A DNA stretch of 64,000 nucleotides, from the NCBI GenBank assembly GCA_016713735.1, contig JADJOP010000019.1, positions 1 through 64,000 of the forward strand. The letters run 5' to 3'. Of the stretch, positions 52,411 to 60,686 are shown piece by piece (the first letter of the stretch is position 1; the number at the start of each line of letters is the position of its first letter). A program made the translations under genes and the position numbers. A model generated the notes under the pieces. That model did not search any database. It saw nothing but the letters and a program-made list of their open reading frames with translations, and had not been told where the DNA came from. The stretch is from Bryobacterales bacterium (GTDB taxonomy: Bacteria > Acidobacteriota > Terriglobia > Bryobacterales > Bryobacteraceae).

Positions 52411-53168
52411 AGCGGGTTCTGACCACCCTGGTCCTTGTCCCCACCGTCATCTGGATCTGCCTCTGGTCCCCCCAACTCGTCCTGCTCGCCGCCACCGCCG
52501 CCGTCGCCAGCCTCTGCTTCCGTGAGTTCCGCCGCTTCGCCGCCGCCCACGCCATGGCCGTCCCTGGCCCCCTCGGCTATGCCGCCGGACTCATCATCCT
52601 CCTCGTCCCCTCCGTCCACATCTCGCTCCTCTTCGTCGCCGTCGCCCTCACCCTCTTACTCGCTCTCCGCAACGACGACCTCAAAACCGTCTTCCCCTCC
52701 GCCGCCGGCCTCTCCCTCGCTCTGATCTATATCTACGGCGCCTGGCGCTGCGGCATCGAACTCCGCCTCATCAACCCCCACCTGCTCCTCTACGCCCTCT
52801 CCATCAACTGGGTCGGCGACGTCGCGGCTTACTTCACCGGCTCCGCCATCGGACGCCACAAGCTCGCCCCCCGCGTCTCGCCCGGCAAATCCTGGGAAGG
52901 CTTCTTCGGTTCCCTCCTGTTCAGCTCCTGCTACGGCGTGGCCTACCTTCACTACTTCCAGCCCGACATGCCCCTCCCCTACGCCGCCGCCCTCACCGCC
53001 ACCGCCAACATCGGCGGCCAGCTCGGCGACCTCGTCGAATCGGCCATGAAACGCGGCGCCGGCATGAAGGACTCAGGCTCCATGCTCCCCGGCCACGGCG
53101 GCTGGCTCGACCGCCTCGACTCCTCCCTCTTCTCCCTCCCCATCGTCTACTTCTGGCTCCGCCACTAA
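52407..53168 (+). CDS. cdsA: Phosphatidate cytidylyltransferase
   Basis: This 253-residue polytopic protein has seven or eight hydrophobic segments. The CdsA signature near the C-terminus is GQLGDLVESAMKRGAGMKDS, then GSMLPGHGGWLDRLDS, with the conserved Asp-x-x-Asp and K/R positions. Earlier parts include NWVGDVAAYFTGSAIGRHKL and SPGKSWEGFFGSL. It makes CDP-diacylglycerol from phosphatidate and CTP. The coupling to uppS is a common arrangement that links lipid and wall precursor supply. An AT-rich hairpin lies 17 bases after the stop. Confidence 0.93.
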   Translation: MKRVLTTLVLVPTVIWICLWSPQLVLLAATAAVASLCFREFRRFAAAHAMAVPGPLGYAAGLIILLVPSVHISLLFVAVALTLLLALRNDDLKTVFPSAAGLSLALIYIYGAWRCGIELRLINPHLLLYALSINWVGDVAAYFTGSAIGRHKLAPRVSPGKSWEGFFGSLLFSSCYGVAYLHYFQPDMPLPYAAALTATANIGGQLGDLVESAMKRGAGMKDSGSMLPGHGGWLDRLDSSLFSLPIVYFWLRH

Positions 53169-53184
53169 CCCGCTCCCCCGCCCA

Positions 53185-53210
53185 AAAACATTACCTTGCT
53201 GAAATGTTTT
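53185..53210 (+). terminator. AT-rich hairpin after cdsA
   Basis: AAAACATT (53185-53192) and AATGTTTT (53203-53210) are perfectly complementary with a 10-base loop, and the second arm ends in four T. This is the layout of an intrinsic terminator, although the stem is AT-rich. A second short stem (GGGG and CCCC, 53211-53225) follows directly. Confidence 0.5.
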
Positions 53211-53347
53211 GGGGCATCTCACCCCACTGAACCGCCCAATCACCCGCCCAGCGTTGCTTTTTCCGCCTCCACAACCTTCCTTCTCGTCTCTCCCCGCATA
53301 CATGACTCCCCTCTCCCAATTCATCCTCAAATTTCGCGCGAATTCCT

Positions 53348-53366
53348 GGAGTAATCGCTTTACTCC
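53348..53366. promoter_or_regulatory. Perfect inverted repeat upstream of the IPTL-CTERM gene
   Basis: GGAGTAA, then a TCGCT loop, then TTACTCC is a perfect 7-bp inverted repeat about 60 bases before the GTG start of the exosorted protein. It is placed where a regulator could bind. No matching copy was noticed elsewhere in the window. Confidence 0.35.
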
Positions 53367-53428
53367 CTCCGCCGCGCACCCTATACTCACCCAAGAGCCG
53401 TAACCACTTAACTTCCGTGGAGGTCCGT

Positions 53429-54137
53429 GTGAACTCAGCCGCCTGCCTGCGATTGGGAACCATCCTGCTAGCCGCCTTGCCGCTTGCCGCGCAAATCGAT
53501 ACCGAGCCCATCTGGAACGGGTCCGAGTTCATCTCCTCATTCGGCAACCCCAACACCGCCACCTATGGGCAAACCGTCACCGTACCGCTGGGCTCCCCCG
53601 GCACGTTGACCCGCTTCTCCTTCCAAATCGCCGGCTGCTCCGCCGCCGTCACCGCGCGCGCCCACATCTACGCCTTCAATGGCTCCACCGCCACCGGCTC
53701 CAGCCTCTTCTCCAGCGCGCCCTTCGTCATCCCGGCCAGCAGCACCTACCACCTACAACCGCATCACCGCCAACACCGGCAACCTCACCCTCCCCGGCGG
53801 CCTCTACGTCTTCTTCTTCAGCATCTCGCAGGACCCCGGCGCCGGCGGCTCCTGCCGCTATGGCTCCGTCGACAACACCGCCTACTCCGGCGGCCAGTTC
53901 GTCTTCCTCAACAACGGCACCAACACCGCGCAATGGACCTCCACCACCTGGTCCACCATCGCCTCCGATCTCGCCATGCAGTCCGACCTCAACATCGGCG
54001 CCGCCCCGCCCACCGTCAACGTCTTCTCCGTCCCCACCCTCTCGGAATGGGCCATGATCTTCCTCGGCTGCGCCTTCGCCTTCCTCGCCTGGCGCCGCCT
54101 CAGCTCCTCGCAGGGCACTCCTTCCAACCCTGCCTGA
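53429..54137 (+). CDS. IPTL-CTERM exosortase substrate (frame broken)
   Basis: The start is the GTG at 53429 with GGAGG five bases upstream. A signal peptide follows (CLRLGTILLAALPLAAQ). The body is a beta-rich choice-of-anchor-like domain (LTRFSFQIAGCSAAVTARAH). The C-terminus is VPTLSEWAMIFLGCAFAFLA followed by WRRL, the IPTLxxW-CTERM sorting signal: motif, membrane helix, basic cluster. The frame breaks in the CC at 53749-53750. Removing one C gives STYTYNRITANTGNLTLPGG and joins both halves. It is directly followed by exosortase H, the enzyme family that recognises this type of tail. Confidence 0.75.
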
Positions 54138-54161
54138 CGCTTCGATACAATCGTTCCGGTA

Positions 54162-54701
54162 ATGCCTTCCAAACCAGCAGGGCGCTCGCAACTCGGGCGC
54201 CCCGCCCGTTTCTTCCTCCTCCTCGCCCTCTGCCTCCTCTTGGGCTTCGGCCTCGTCCTCACGCCCCCCGCGCAGGACCTCACCACCCGCTTCTCCCTCT
54301 CCCTCGTCTCCCTCTCCCACTCCCTCATCGCCCCCTTTGACGCCCACGCCCATCACAACGGCGCCATCCTCATCAACCCCGCCACCGGCTTCGGCGTCGA
54401 AATGAAGGATGGCTGCAACGCCGTCAACGTCACCATCCTCTTCTGGGCCGCCGTCCTTGCCTACCCCGCCTCCTGGCGCTGGAAAGCCTTCGGCCTCGTC
54501 CTCGGCACGCTCCTCATCCAGGCCCTCAACGTCGTCCGCTTCATCAGCCTCTTCTACATCGGCCAATACTCGGCCACCTGGTTCGACTTCGCCCACGGCT
54601 ATCTCTGGGAAACCTTGATCGTCCTCGACTCGCTCGTCCTGTTCTGGCTCTGGGTCCACCGCGCCTCGCCCCCGCTCCCCTCCACCCATGCCCCCGCTTA
54701 G
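54162..54701 (+). CDS. xrtH: Exosortase H (IPTLxxWG-CTERM specific)
   Basis: The 179-residue polytopic membrane protein has the exosortase catalytic triad: Cys85 in VEMKDGCNAVNVTI, Arg126 in NVVRFISLFYIG, and His145 in DFAHGYLWET. Its short length and sequence match XrtH, not the longer XrtA type. Exosortases cleave C-terminal sorting signals of exported proteins and attach them to a surface carrier, often an extracellular polysaccharide. It starts 24 bases after the IPTL-CTERM gene stop and overlaps the next membrane protein gene by 14 bases, which forms a compact locus. No EPS genes are nearby. Confidence 0.85.
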   Translation: MPSKPAGRSQLGRPARFFLLLALCLLLGFGLVLTPPAQDLTTRFSLSLVSLSHSLIAPFDAHAHHNGAILINPATGFGVEMKDGCNAVNVTILFWAAVLAYPASWRWKAFGLVLGTLLIQALNVVRFISLFYIGQYSATWFDFAHGYLWETLIVLDSLVLFWLWVHRASPPLPSTHAPA

Positions 54702-55324
54702 CCCCCAAGCCCGTTTCCTCCTCCGCGGCTCGGCCTTCATCTTCCTCTTCCTCACCGCCTGGTGGTTCCTCTTCCACGACCCCCTCCTCTCCGTCCTCCA
54801 TACCGCCTCTGAAATCTGCGGCAGCCTCCTCTTCGGCCGCGACGGCCGCGCCTTCATCTCCCCGCAACCCAACGGCGACTGGAGCCTCCGCGTCCCCATC
54901 GAAGCCAACCTCCCCAACCCGCCCCCGCAAACCGGCTTCACCCCCATCCACTCCCTCGACTTCGACCTCAAGCGCACCGACGCCCTCATCTTCACCTTCG
55001 GACTCCCCGTCCTCTGGGCCCTCCTCCTCGCCGCCCCCCAGCGCGCCTTCCGCCCTCTTCCTCTACGGCACCCTGCTCATGCTCGCCATCGAGGTCCTGC
55101 TCTTCCTAGTCTTCGCCCAGATCTCCGCCCGCAACATCCTCGCCCAACTCGCCAACCCCCTCACCCACACCCAATCCTGGCCCCTCCGCTTCGCCGACTA
55201 CCTCACCCTCCACGTCGCCCCCTTCCTCACCCCCTTCCTCGCCGCCCTCGCCGTCCACCCCGCCCTCCGCGCCGAAATCCTCCACTTCGCCGCTCCCCCC
55301 TCTCCCCCCCGCCGCACCCCGTAA
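54688..55324 (+). CDS. Exosortase H-associated membrane protein (frame broken)
   Basis: The product has an N-terminal membrane segment (SAFIFLFLTAWWFLFHDPLL) and an extracytoplasmic portion (ISPQPNGDWSLRVPIEANLP). A second membrane segment starts at ALIFTFGLPVLWALLLAAP. The called frame then derails. Removing one C in the C6 run 55034-55039 gives SAPSALFLYGTLLMLAIEVL, then FLVFAQISARNILAQL and a further amphipathic part, to a stop at 55324. So the two frames (54688 on, and 55079-55324) are one gene of about 211 residues. Such membrane proteins accompany xrtH in several genomes. The function is unknown; a subunit or processing partner is likely. Confidence 0.6.
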
Positions 55325-55404
55325 CCGCGAGCCTCAGCGAGCCGGCCCACCTATCCCCACCTGTAGTTTCTTACCTCATACCCCTCGACAGTGGTGCCTA
55401 GCAC

Positions 55405-55419
55405 ATGCTAACCTAGCAT
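55405..55419. promoter_or_regulatory. TetR-type operator candidate
   Basis: ATGCTA-ACC-TAGCAT is a perfect 15-base palindrome, followed by the smaller CTAAGTTAG at 55423-55431, and CTAGCA occurs once more just upstream. These repeats sit right before the TetR gene start, where an autoregulating TetR would bind. Confidence 0.5.
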
Positions 55420-55430
55420 CTGCTAAGTTA

Positions 55431-56099
55431 GTGAACACTCACCCTTCACCGATGTCCCTCACCGGCCCCTCCCACTCCACCCAAACCCGCCTCCGCATGT
55501 CCTCCGCCGAGCGCCGCTCCGCCATCGTCGATTCCGCCGTCGAACTCTTCGCGGCCAAAGGGTTTCGTGGCACCACAACGCGCGAACTCGCCCAATCCGT
55601 TGGTGTTACCGAACCGGTCCTCTACCAACACTTCAAGACCAAAAGCGACCTCTACGCCGCCCTCCTCGAAGCCAAAGCCACGGGCGGCCCCAACTCCGCC
55701 GCCGAAGTCCTCGCCCCCTTCATCGAAACCGAAAACGACCACGGCTTCTTCACCCAGCTCGGCCTCGGCATCCTCGCCTGGCACCTCGACGACCCCCGCT
55801 TCTGCCGCATCCTTATGTTCTCCAGCCTCGAACGCCACGAGCTCAGCGAAATCTTCTACGAAAACCACGTCGTCCCTTTCTATAACGTCATCGTTGGATA
55901 CATCACCCTGCGCATGGAAAAAGGCGCCTTCCGTCGAATGGACCCCCTCGTGGTGGCCCGCGGCTTCGCGGGCATGTTCGCCCACCTCGGCACCATCCAT
56001 TCAATCTACTGTCCCCAAGCCCCCGCGCTCGACCGCCACGCCGTCGTCGAACAACTCGTCGACATCTTCCTTCGCGGGATTCGCAGTTCCGATACCTAA
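55431..56099 (+). CDS. TetR-family transcriptional regulator
   Basis: The N-terminal ~60 residues after SSAERRSAIVDSAVELFAAK, then GFRGTTTRELAQSVGVTEPV and YQHFKTKSDLYAALL, form a classical TetR helix-turn-helix. The C-terminal part (~65-220) is the ligand domain with no named subfamily (FFTQLGLGILAWHLDDPRFC). The chosen GTG at 55431 is the first in the frame; ATGs at 55452 and 55497 are alternatives. A palindrome lies just upstream, and the RND efflux genes start 28 bases after the stop. It probably represses this efflux operon. The inducer is unknown. Confidence 0.85.
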   Translation: MNTHPSPMSLTGPSHSTQTRLRMSSAERRSAIVDSAVELFAAKGFRGTTTRELAQSVGVTEPVLYQHFKTKSDLYAALLEAKATGGPNSAAEVLAPFIETENDHGFFTQLGLGILAWHLDDPRFCRILMFSSLERHELSEIFYENHVVPFYNVIVGYITLRMEKGAFRRMDPLVVARGFAGMFAHLGTIHSIYCPQAPALDRHAVVEQLVDIFLRGIRSSDT

Positions 56100-56127
56100 C
56101 TCTCTCTTATCATCCGGAGCACCGATC

Positions 56128-57408
56128 ATGAAGCGCACCCTACTGCCCCTGCTCATAGCCGCCCTCTTCGCGGCCGCCTGCTCGAAACAGCAGTCGCCCT
56201 CTGAGGTCAAGGCCTCTGCCCCCAAACCAAAAATCGAAGTCACCGCCGCCCTCGCCGAAGCCCGCGCCATCGACCGCATCGTCAACCTCACCGGCTCGCT
56301 CGGCCCCGATGAAACCACCACCGTCTCCACTGAGGTCTCCGGCCGCGTCGCCAATGTCCATGCCGACTTCGGCTCCTTCGTCAAAAAGGGCCAGCTTCTC
56401 GCCGAACTCCAGCAAACCGAAATCGCCCTCAACCTCGAACGCGGCCGCGCCAACCTCGCCCAAGCCCTCGCCCGCGTCGGCCTCGACCCCTCACAAGCCA
56501 ACGCCCGCCCCGACACCTCCCCCGCCATCCGCCAGGCCGAAGCCCTCATGCTCGACGCCCGCTCGCGCTACGAAAACGCCAAGCGCCTCGTCTCCACCGG
56601 CGACATCGCCAAGGAACGCTTCGAAGGCATCGAAAAGGAATACCAGGCCCGCACCGCCGCCCTTGAGGCCATGCGCGACGACCTCCGCGTCCAACTCGCC
56701 AACATCGCCGCCCTCCGCGCCGACGTCGGCATCCTCGAAAAACGCCTCCGCGACACCCGCCTCTACGCCCCCTTCGACGGCCAGATCTCCCAGCGCATGG
56801 CCGCCCCCGGCCAGTACATCAAGGAAAACACCCCTTACTTCACCATCGTCAAGAACTACCCCCTCCGCCTCCGCGTCGACATCCCCGAAACCGCCGTCAT
56901 GGCCGTCCGCACCGGCACTGAGGTCACCTTCACCACCGACGCCATCCCCGGCGCCTCCTTCCGCGCCGTCATCCGCGAAATCAACCCCTCGCTCGACGCC
57001 CGCTCCCGCTCCCTCAACGCCGAAGCCCGCCTCACCGCCAACGACCCGCGCCTCAAACCCGGCATGTTCGTCCAGGTCCAACTCGTCGCCGCCCGAGGCG
57101 TCCAGGCCGTCATGGTCCCCAGGGAAGCCCTCATTGAGGTCGCCGGCCTCACCAAAATGTTCACCGTTCGCGACGGCAAAGCCGTCGAACATCGCATCAC
57201 GCCCGGCACACAGTCCGACGGCCTCGTCGAGGTCACCGGCGCTGACGTCCAGCCGGGCGACACGGTTGTAACCAGCTCTCTTCCCTCGCTGGTTACCGGC
57301 GCCGAGCTTGCCGTGAAACACGCGCCCGCCAAGACCGGGACGCCCGCCACCACGGCGGCGCCCGGTAAGACCCCAGCCCCGGCCGGGGCGCCCGGTAAGA
57401 AAGGATAG
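56128..57408 (+). CDS. RND efflux periplasmic adaptor lipoprotein
   Basis: The 426-residue protein has a lipobox (LLIAALFAAACSK). Its order is that of a membrane fusion protein: a barrel-sandwich first half (SGRVANVHADFGSFVKKGQL), a coiled-coil hairpin (~110-190, GRANLAQALARVG, then DIAKERFEGIEKEYQAR), a second half with RLYAPFDGQISQRMAAPGQY, and a beta-barrel end (VEVTGADVQPGDTVVTS). The C-terminal ~25 residues are low-complexity (PAKTGTPATTAAPGKT). It bridges the inner-membrane pump and an outer-membrane channel. A CCGGAG site precedes the ATG at 56128, and the permease starts two bases after the stop. Confidence 0.9.
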   Translation: MKRTLLPLLIAALFAAACSKQQSPSEVKASAPKPKIEVTAALAEARAIDRIVNLTGSLGPDETTTVSTEVSGRVANVHADFGSFVKKGQLLAELQQTEIALNLERGRANLAQALARVGLDPSQANARPDTSPAIRQAEALMLDARSRYENAKRLVSTGDIAKERFEGIEKEYQARTAALEAMRDDLRVQLANIAALRADVGILEKRLRDTRLYAPFDGQISQRMAAPGQYIKENTPYFTIVKNYPLRLRVDIPETAVMAVRTGTEVTFTTDAIPGASFRAVIREINPSLDARSRSLNAEARLTANDPRLKPGMFVQVQLVAARGVQAVMVPREALIEVAGLTKMFTVRDGKAVEHRITPGTQSDGLVEVTGADVQPGDTVVTSSLPSLVTGAELAVKHAPAKTGTPATTAAPGKTPAPAGAPGKKG

Positions 57409-57410
57409 CC

Positions 57411-60400
57411 ATGCAGAAACTCGCACAGATCTGCATCAAACGTCCCGTCTTCGCCACCATGCTCATCATGTTCCTGGTGGTCATGGGCCTGGACGCCTAC
57501 ACCAAGCTCGGCGTCGACTTTTTCCCGAAAGTCGAGTTTCCCATCGTCACCATCTCCACCACTCTCCGAGGCGCCGCCCCGGAAGAGGTCGAGTCCCAGG
57601 TCACTAAGCGCATCGAGGAAGCCGTCAACACCGTCGCCGGCATCGACGACCTCTCCTCGGTCTCCGCCGAAGGCCTCTCGCTGGTCACCATTCAGTTCGT
57701 CCTCACCAAGGACGCCGACGTCGCCGCCCAGGAGGTCCGCGATAAGGTCTCGCGCGTCCTCTCTGAACTTCCCGACGACGCCGACCCGCCCATCGTCGAC
57801 AAAGTCGCCACCGACGCCTCGCCCATCCTGAACGTCGTCATCAGCTCCCCGCGCGACATGCGCGAAACCACAAAGGTCGTCGACGATAGCCTCAAAAAGA
57901 ACCTCGAAGTCCTCCCCGGCGTCGGCCAGATCCGCTTCGTCGGCGAACGCCGCCGCCAGATCCAGGTCCAGCTCAACCCCGAGCGCATGTTCTCCTACGG
58001 CATCAACGTCGAACAGGTCCGCCTCGCCCTCGCCGCCCAAAACGTCGAGGTCCCCGGCGGCCGCCTCGATCAGGGCAACCGCGAACTCACCGTCCGCACC
58101 CTCGGCCGCATCACCCGCCCCGCCGACTTCTCCCGCATCATCGTCGCCAACGCCAACGGCTCCCCCGTCCGCGTCTCCGACATCGCCACCGTCTCCGATA
58201 CCTTCGAGGAACCCCGCTCACTGGCCCGCTTGAACGGTGCGCAAGCCGTCATCCTCGAGGTCCGCAAACAGTCCGGCACCAATACCCTCGACGTCATCCA
58301 GGCCGTCAAAACCCGCCTCGACGAAATCCGCCCCTTCCTCCCCCGCGACTTCACCATCGCCTACTCCCGCGACCAGTCCGGCTTCATCCTCGAAAGCTTC
58401 CACGCCGTCGAGGAACACCTCATCCTCGGCGCCATCTTCGCCGGCATCATCGTCCTCGTCTTCATCCGCTCCTGGCGCTCCACCTTGATCGCCGCCGTCG
58501 CCATCCCGACCTCCATCATCTCCACCTATACCCTGCTCAACCTGATGGGCTTTACCCTCAACCAGATCACCATGCTCGCCCTGACGCTCATGGTCGGCAT
58601 CGTCATCGACGACGCCATCGTCGTGCTGGAGAACATCTTCCGTTTCATGGAAGAAAAGGGCATGGGACCCGTTGAGGCCGCCATCCGAGGCACCGCCGAC
58701 ATCGGCCTCGCCGTCATGGCCACCACTCTTTCCCTGGTCATCATCTTCCTCCCCGTCGCCATGATGCAGGGCATCGTCGGCCGCTTCATGTCCAGCTTCG
58801 GCTACACCGCCGCCTTCGCCATCATGGTCAGCCTGCTGGTCAGCTTCACCCTCACCCCCATGCTCTGCTCGCGCTTCCTCCGCCTCAGCGGCAACGGCAC
58901 GAACGGCAAGCCCGGCCACGACCCCATCCATGACTCCAACCCCGAAGGCCACACCGCCTCCACCAAGGACACCTGGATCTTCCGCGTCATGGATTCCAAC
59001 TACCGCCGCATGCTCCTCTGGTCCATGAACCACCGCTGGGCCATCGTCCTGCTCTGCGCCGCCGTCATGGCCTCCACCGTCCCCATCTCCAAAATGATCG
59101 GCTACGACTTCCTTCCCGCCGACGACCAGTCGCTCTTCGAAGTCATCGTCAAAAATCCCCCCGGCACCTCGCTCGACGGCACCACCGCCATCCTCGCCAA
59201 GGCCGAAGCCGAAGTGCGCAAACTCCCCGGCGTCCTCAACGTTGTCACCACCGCCGGCTCCGACATCCAGAAACAGGTCGACCGCGGCTCCCTCATCATC
59301 GAAATGACCCCGCCGCAGTCGCGCAAAGAGTTTCCCCAGATGAAGGTCATGACGATGGCCCGCGAACGCCTCAACAAGCTCTTCCCCGAGGAAGTCACCA
59401 TCTCCGTCCAACTCCCCGCCCTCATCCAGGGCGCGCAGAACTCCGAGCTCATGTTCTACCTCCAGGGCCCCGACCTCGAACGCCTCGAACGCTACTCAGC
59501 CACCCTCCTCGACAACCTCGGCAAACTCAAAGGCGTCACCGACCTCGACACCAACTTCGAAGCCGGCAAACCCGAGGTCCGCGTCAACATCAACCGCGAC
59601 AAGGCATCCGACCTCAACGTCAACGTCTCCCAGATCGCCACCGGCCTCCGTACCCTCGTCGGCGGCGCCCAACAGGCCACCACCTACCGCGAAGGCGATG
59701 ACCGCTACGACGTCATGCTCCGCGTCCAGGAGCGCTTCCGCACCTCACCGGACACCCTCAACCGCCTGTTCGTCCCCTCGGCCACCCTCGGCAACGTCCC
59801 CCTCTCCAACGTCGCCTCGCTCACCGAATCCACCGGCCCCACGCAAATCAACCGCTACAACCGCAACCGCCAGGTCATGATCCTCGCCAACATCGACGAG
59901 GCCACCGGCCAGTCGCTCTCCAACGTCATCACCGAGCTCAATGCCGCCGTCGCCGGCCTCAACATGCCCCCCGAATACCGCACCGGCCTCATCGGCCAGT
60001 CCAAGGAATTCGGCCGCGCCGCCAACGCCTTCGTCATGGCCTTCCTGCTCAGCATCATCCTCATGTACATGATCCTCGCCGCTCAGTTTGAGAGCTTCGT
60101 CGATCCCATCACCATCCTCCTCAGCCTCCCCCTCTCGGTCCCCTTCGCCCTGCTCTCGCTCATGATCGCCGGCGAAAACTTCTCCATCATCTATAGCTCC
60201 GTCGGCGTGCTCGTCCTGTTCGGCATCGTCAAGAAAAACTCGATTCTCCAAATCGACCACATCAAGACCCTCCGCGCCGAAGGCGTCCCCCGCCTCCAGG
60301 CCATCCTCCGCGGCTGCGAAGACCGCCTCCGCCCCATCATGATGACCACCGCCGCCCTCGTCGCCGGCATGATCCCGCTCGCCCTCGGCACCGGCGCCGG

Positions 60401-60686
60401 CTCCGGCTCCCGCCGCACCGTCGCCATCGTCGTCATCGGCGGCCAAACCCTCTGCCTCATCCTCACGCTCCTGGTTACACCGGTCGCCTACTCGCTTTTT
60501 GACGACCTCGCCCACTGGTCCCTTTGGGGACGCATTGCGGCGTTCTTCGGCTCCCTCGGCGCTTCGCTGCGCCGCGTCCCCGTCTTCCGCAGCTTTATGT
60601 CGCTTCTCCTTGCTCTCGCTCTTCTCGCTCCCGCCGCCATCGCCCAACAGCAGGCCCTGCCGCACCACAACCCCAGGCCCCCGTGA
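57411..60686 (+). CDS. RND efflux inner-membrane permease (HAE1/AcrB-like)
   Basis: The protein has the twelve-helix RND layout with two periplasmic loops. The N-terminus QKLAQICIKRPVFATMLIMF is typical. TM4 has the proton-relay Asp pair in LMVGIVIDDAIVVLENI, and the second half has ILQIDHIKTLRAEG and VPRLQAILRGC, which are HAE1-like. After the last helix (~1040) the called frame runs on through RVPVFRSF and into the signal peptide of the outer-membrane factor (MSLLLALALLAPAAIAQQ), ending at 60686. So the C-terminus of the called protein is probably not that of the real pump. It should export hydrophobic or metal substrates by proton antiport. Confidence 0.88.
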   Translation: MQKLAQICIKRPVFATMLIMFLVVMGLDAYTKLGVDFFPKVEFPIVTISTTLRGAAPEEVESQVTKRIEEAVNTVAGIDDLSSVSAEGLSLVTIQFVLTKDADVAAQEVRDKVSRVLSELPDDADPPIVDKVATDASPILNVVISSPRDMRETTKVVDDSLKKNLEVLPGVGQIRFVGERRRQIQVQLNPERMFSYGINVEQVRLALAAQNVEVPGGRLDQGNRELTVRTLGRITRPADFSRIIVANANGSPVRVSDIATVSDTFEEPRSLARLNGAQAVILEVRKQSGTNTLDVIQAVKTRLDEIRPFLPRDFTIAYSRDQSGFILESFHAVEEHLILGAIFAGIIVLVFIRSWRSTLIAAVAIPTSIISTYTLLNLMGFTLNQITMLALTLMVGIVIDDAIVVLENIFRFMEEKGMGPVEAAIRGTADIGLAVMATTLSLVIIFLPVAMMQGIVGRFMSSFGYTAAFAIMVSLLVSFTLTPMLCSRFLRLSGNGTNGKPGHDPIHDSNPEGHTASTKDTWIFRVMDSNYRRMLLWSMNHRWAIVLLCAAVMASTVPISKMIGYDFLPADDQSLFEVIVKNPPGTSLDGTTAILAKAEAEVRKLPGVLNVVTTAGSDIQKQVDRGSLIIEMTPPQSRKEFPQMKVMTMARERLNKLFPEEVTISVQLPALIQGAQNSELMFYLQGPDLERLERYSATLLDNLGKLKGVTDLDTNFEAGKPEVRVNINRDKASDLNVNVSQIATGLRTLVGGAQQATTYREGDDRYDVMLRVQERFRTSPDTLNRLFVPSATLGNVPLSNVASLTESTGPTQINRYNRNRQVMILANIDEATGQSLSNVITELNAAVAGLNMPPEYRTGLIGQSKEFGRAANAFVMAFLLSIILMYMILAAQFESFVDPITILLSLPLSVPFALLSLMIAGENFSIIYSSVGVLVLFGIVKKNSILQIDHIKTLRAEGVPRLQAILRGCEDRLRPIMMTTAALVAGMIPLALGTGAGSGSRRTVAIVVIGGQTLCLILTLLVTPVAYSLFDDLAHWSLWGRIAAFFGSLGASLRRVPVFRSFMSLLLALALLAPAAIAQQQALPHHNPRPP

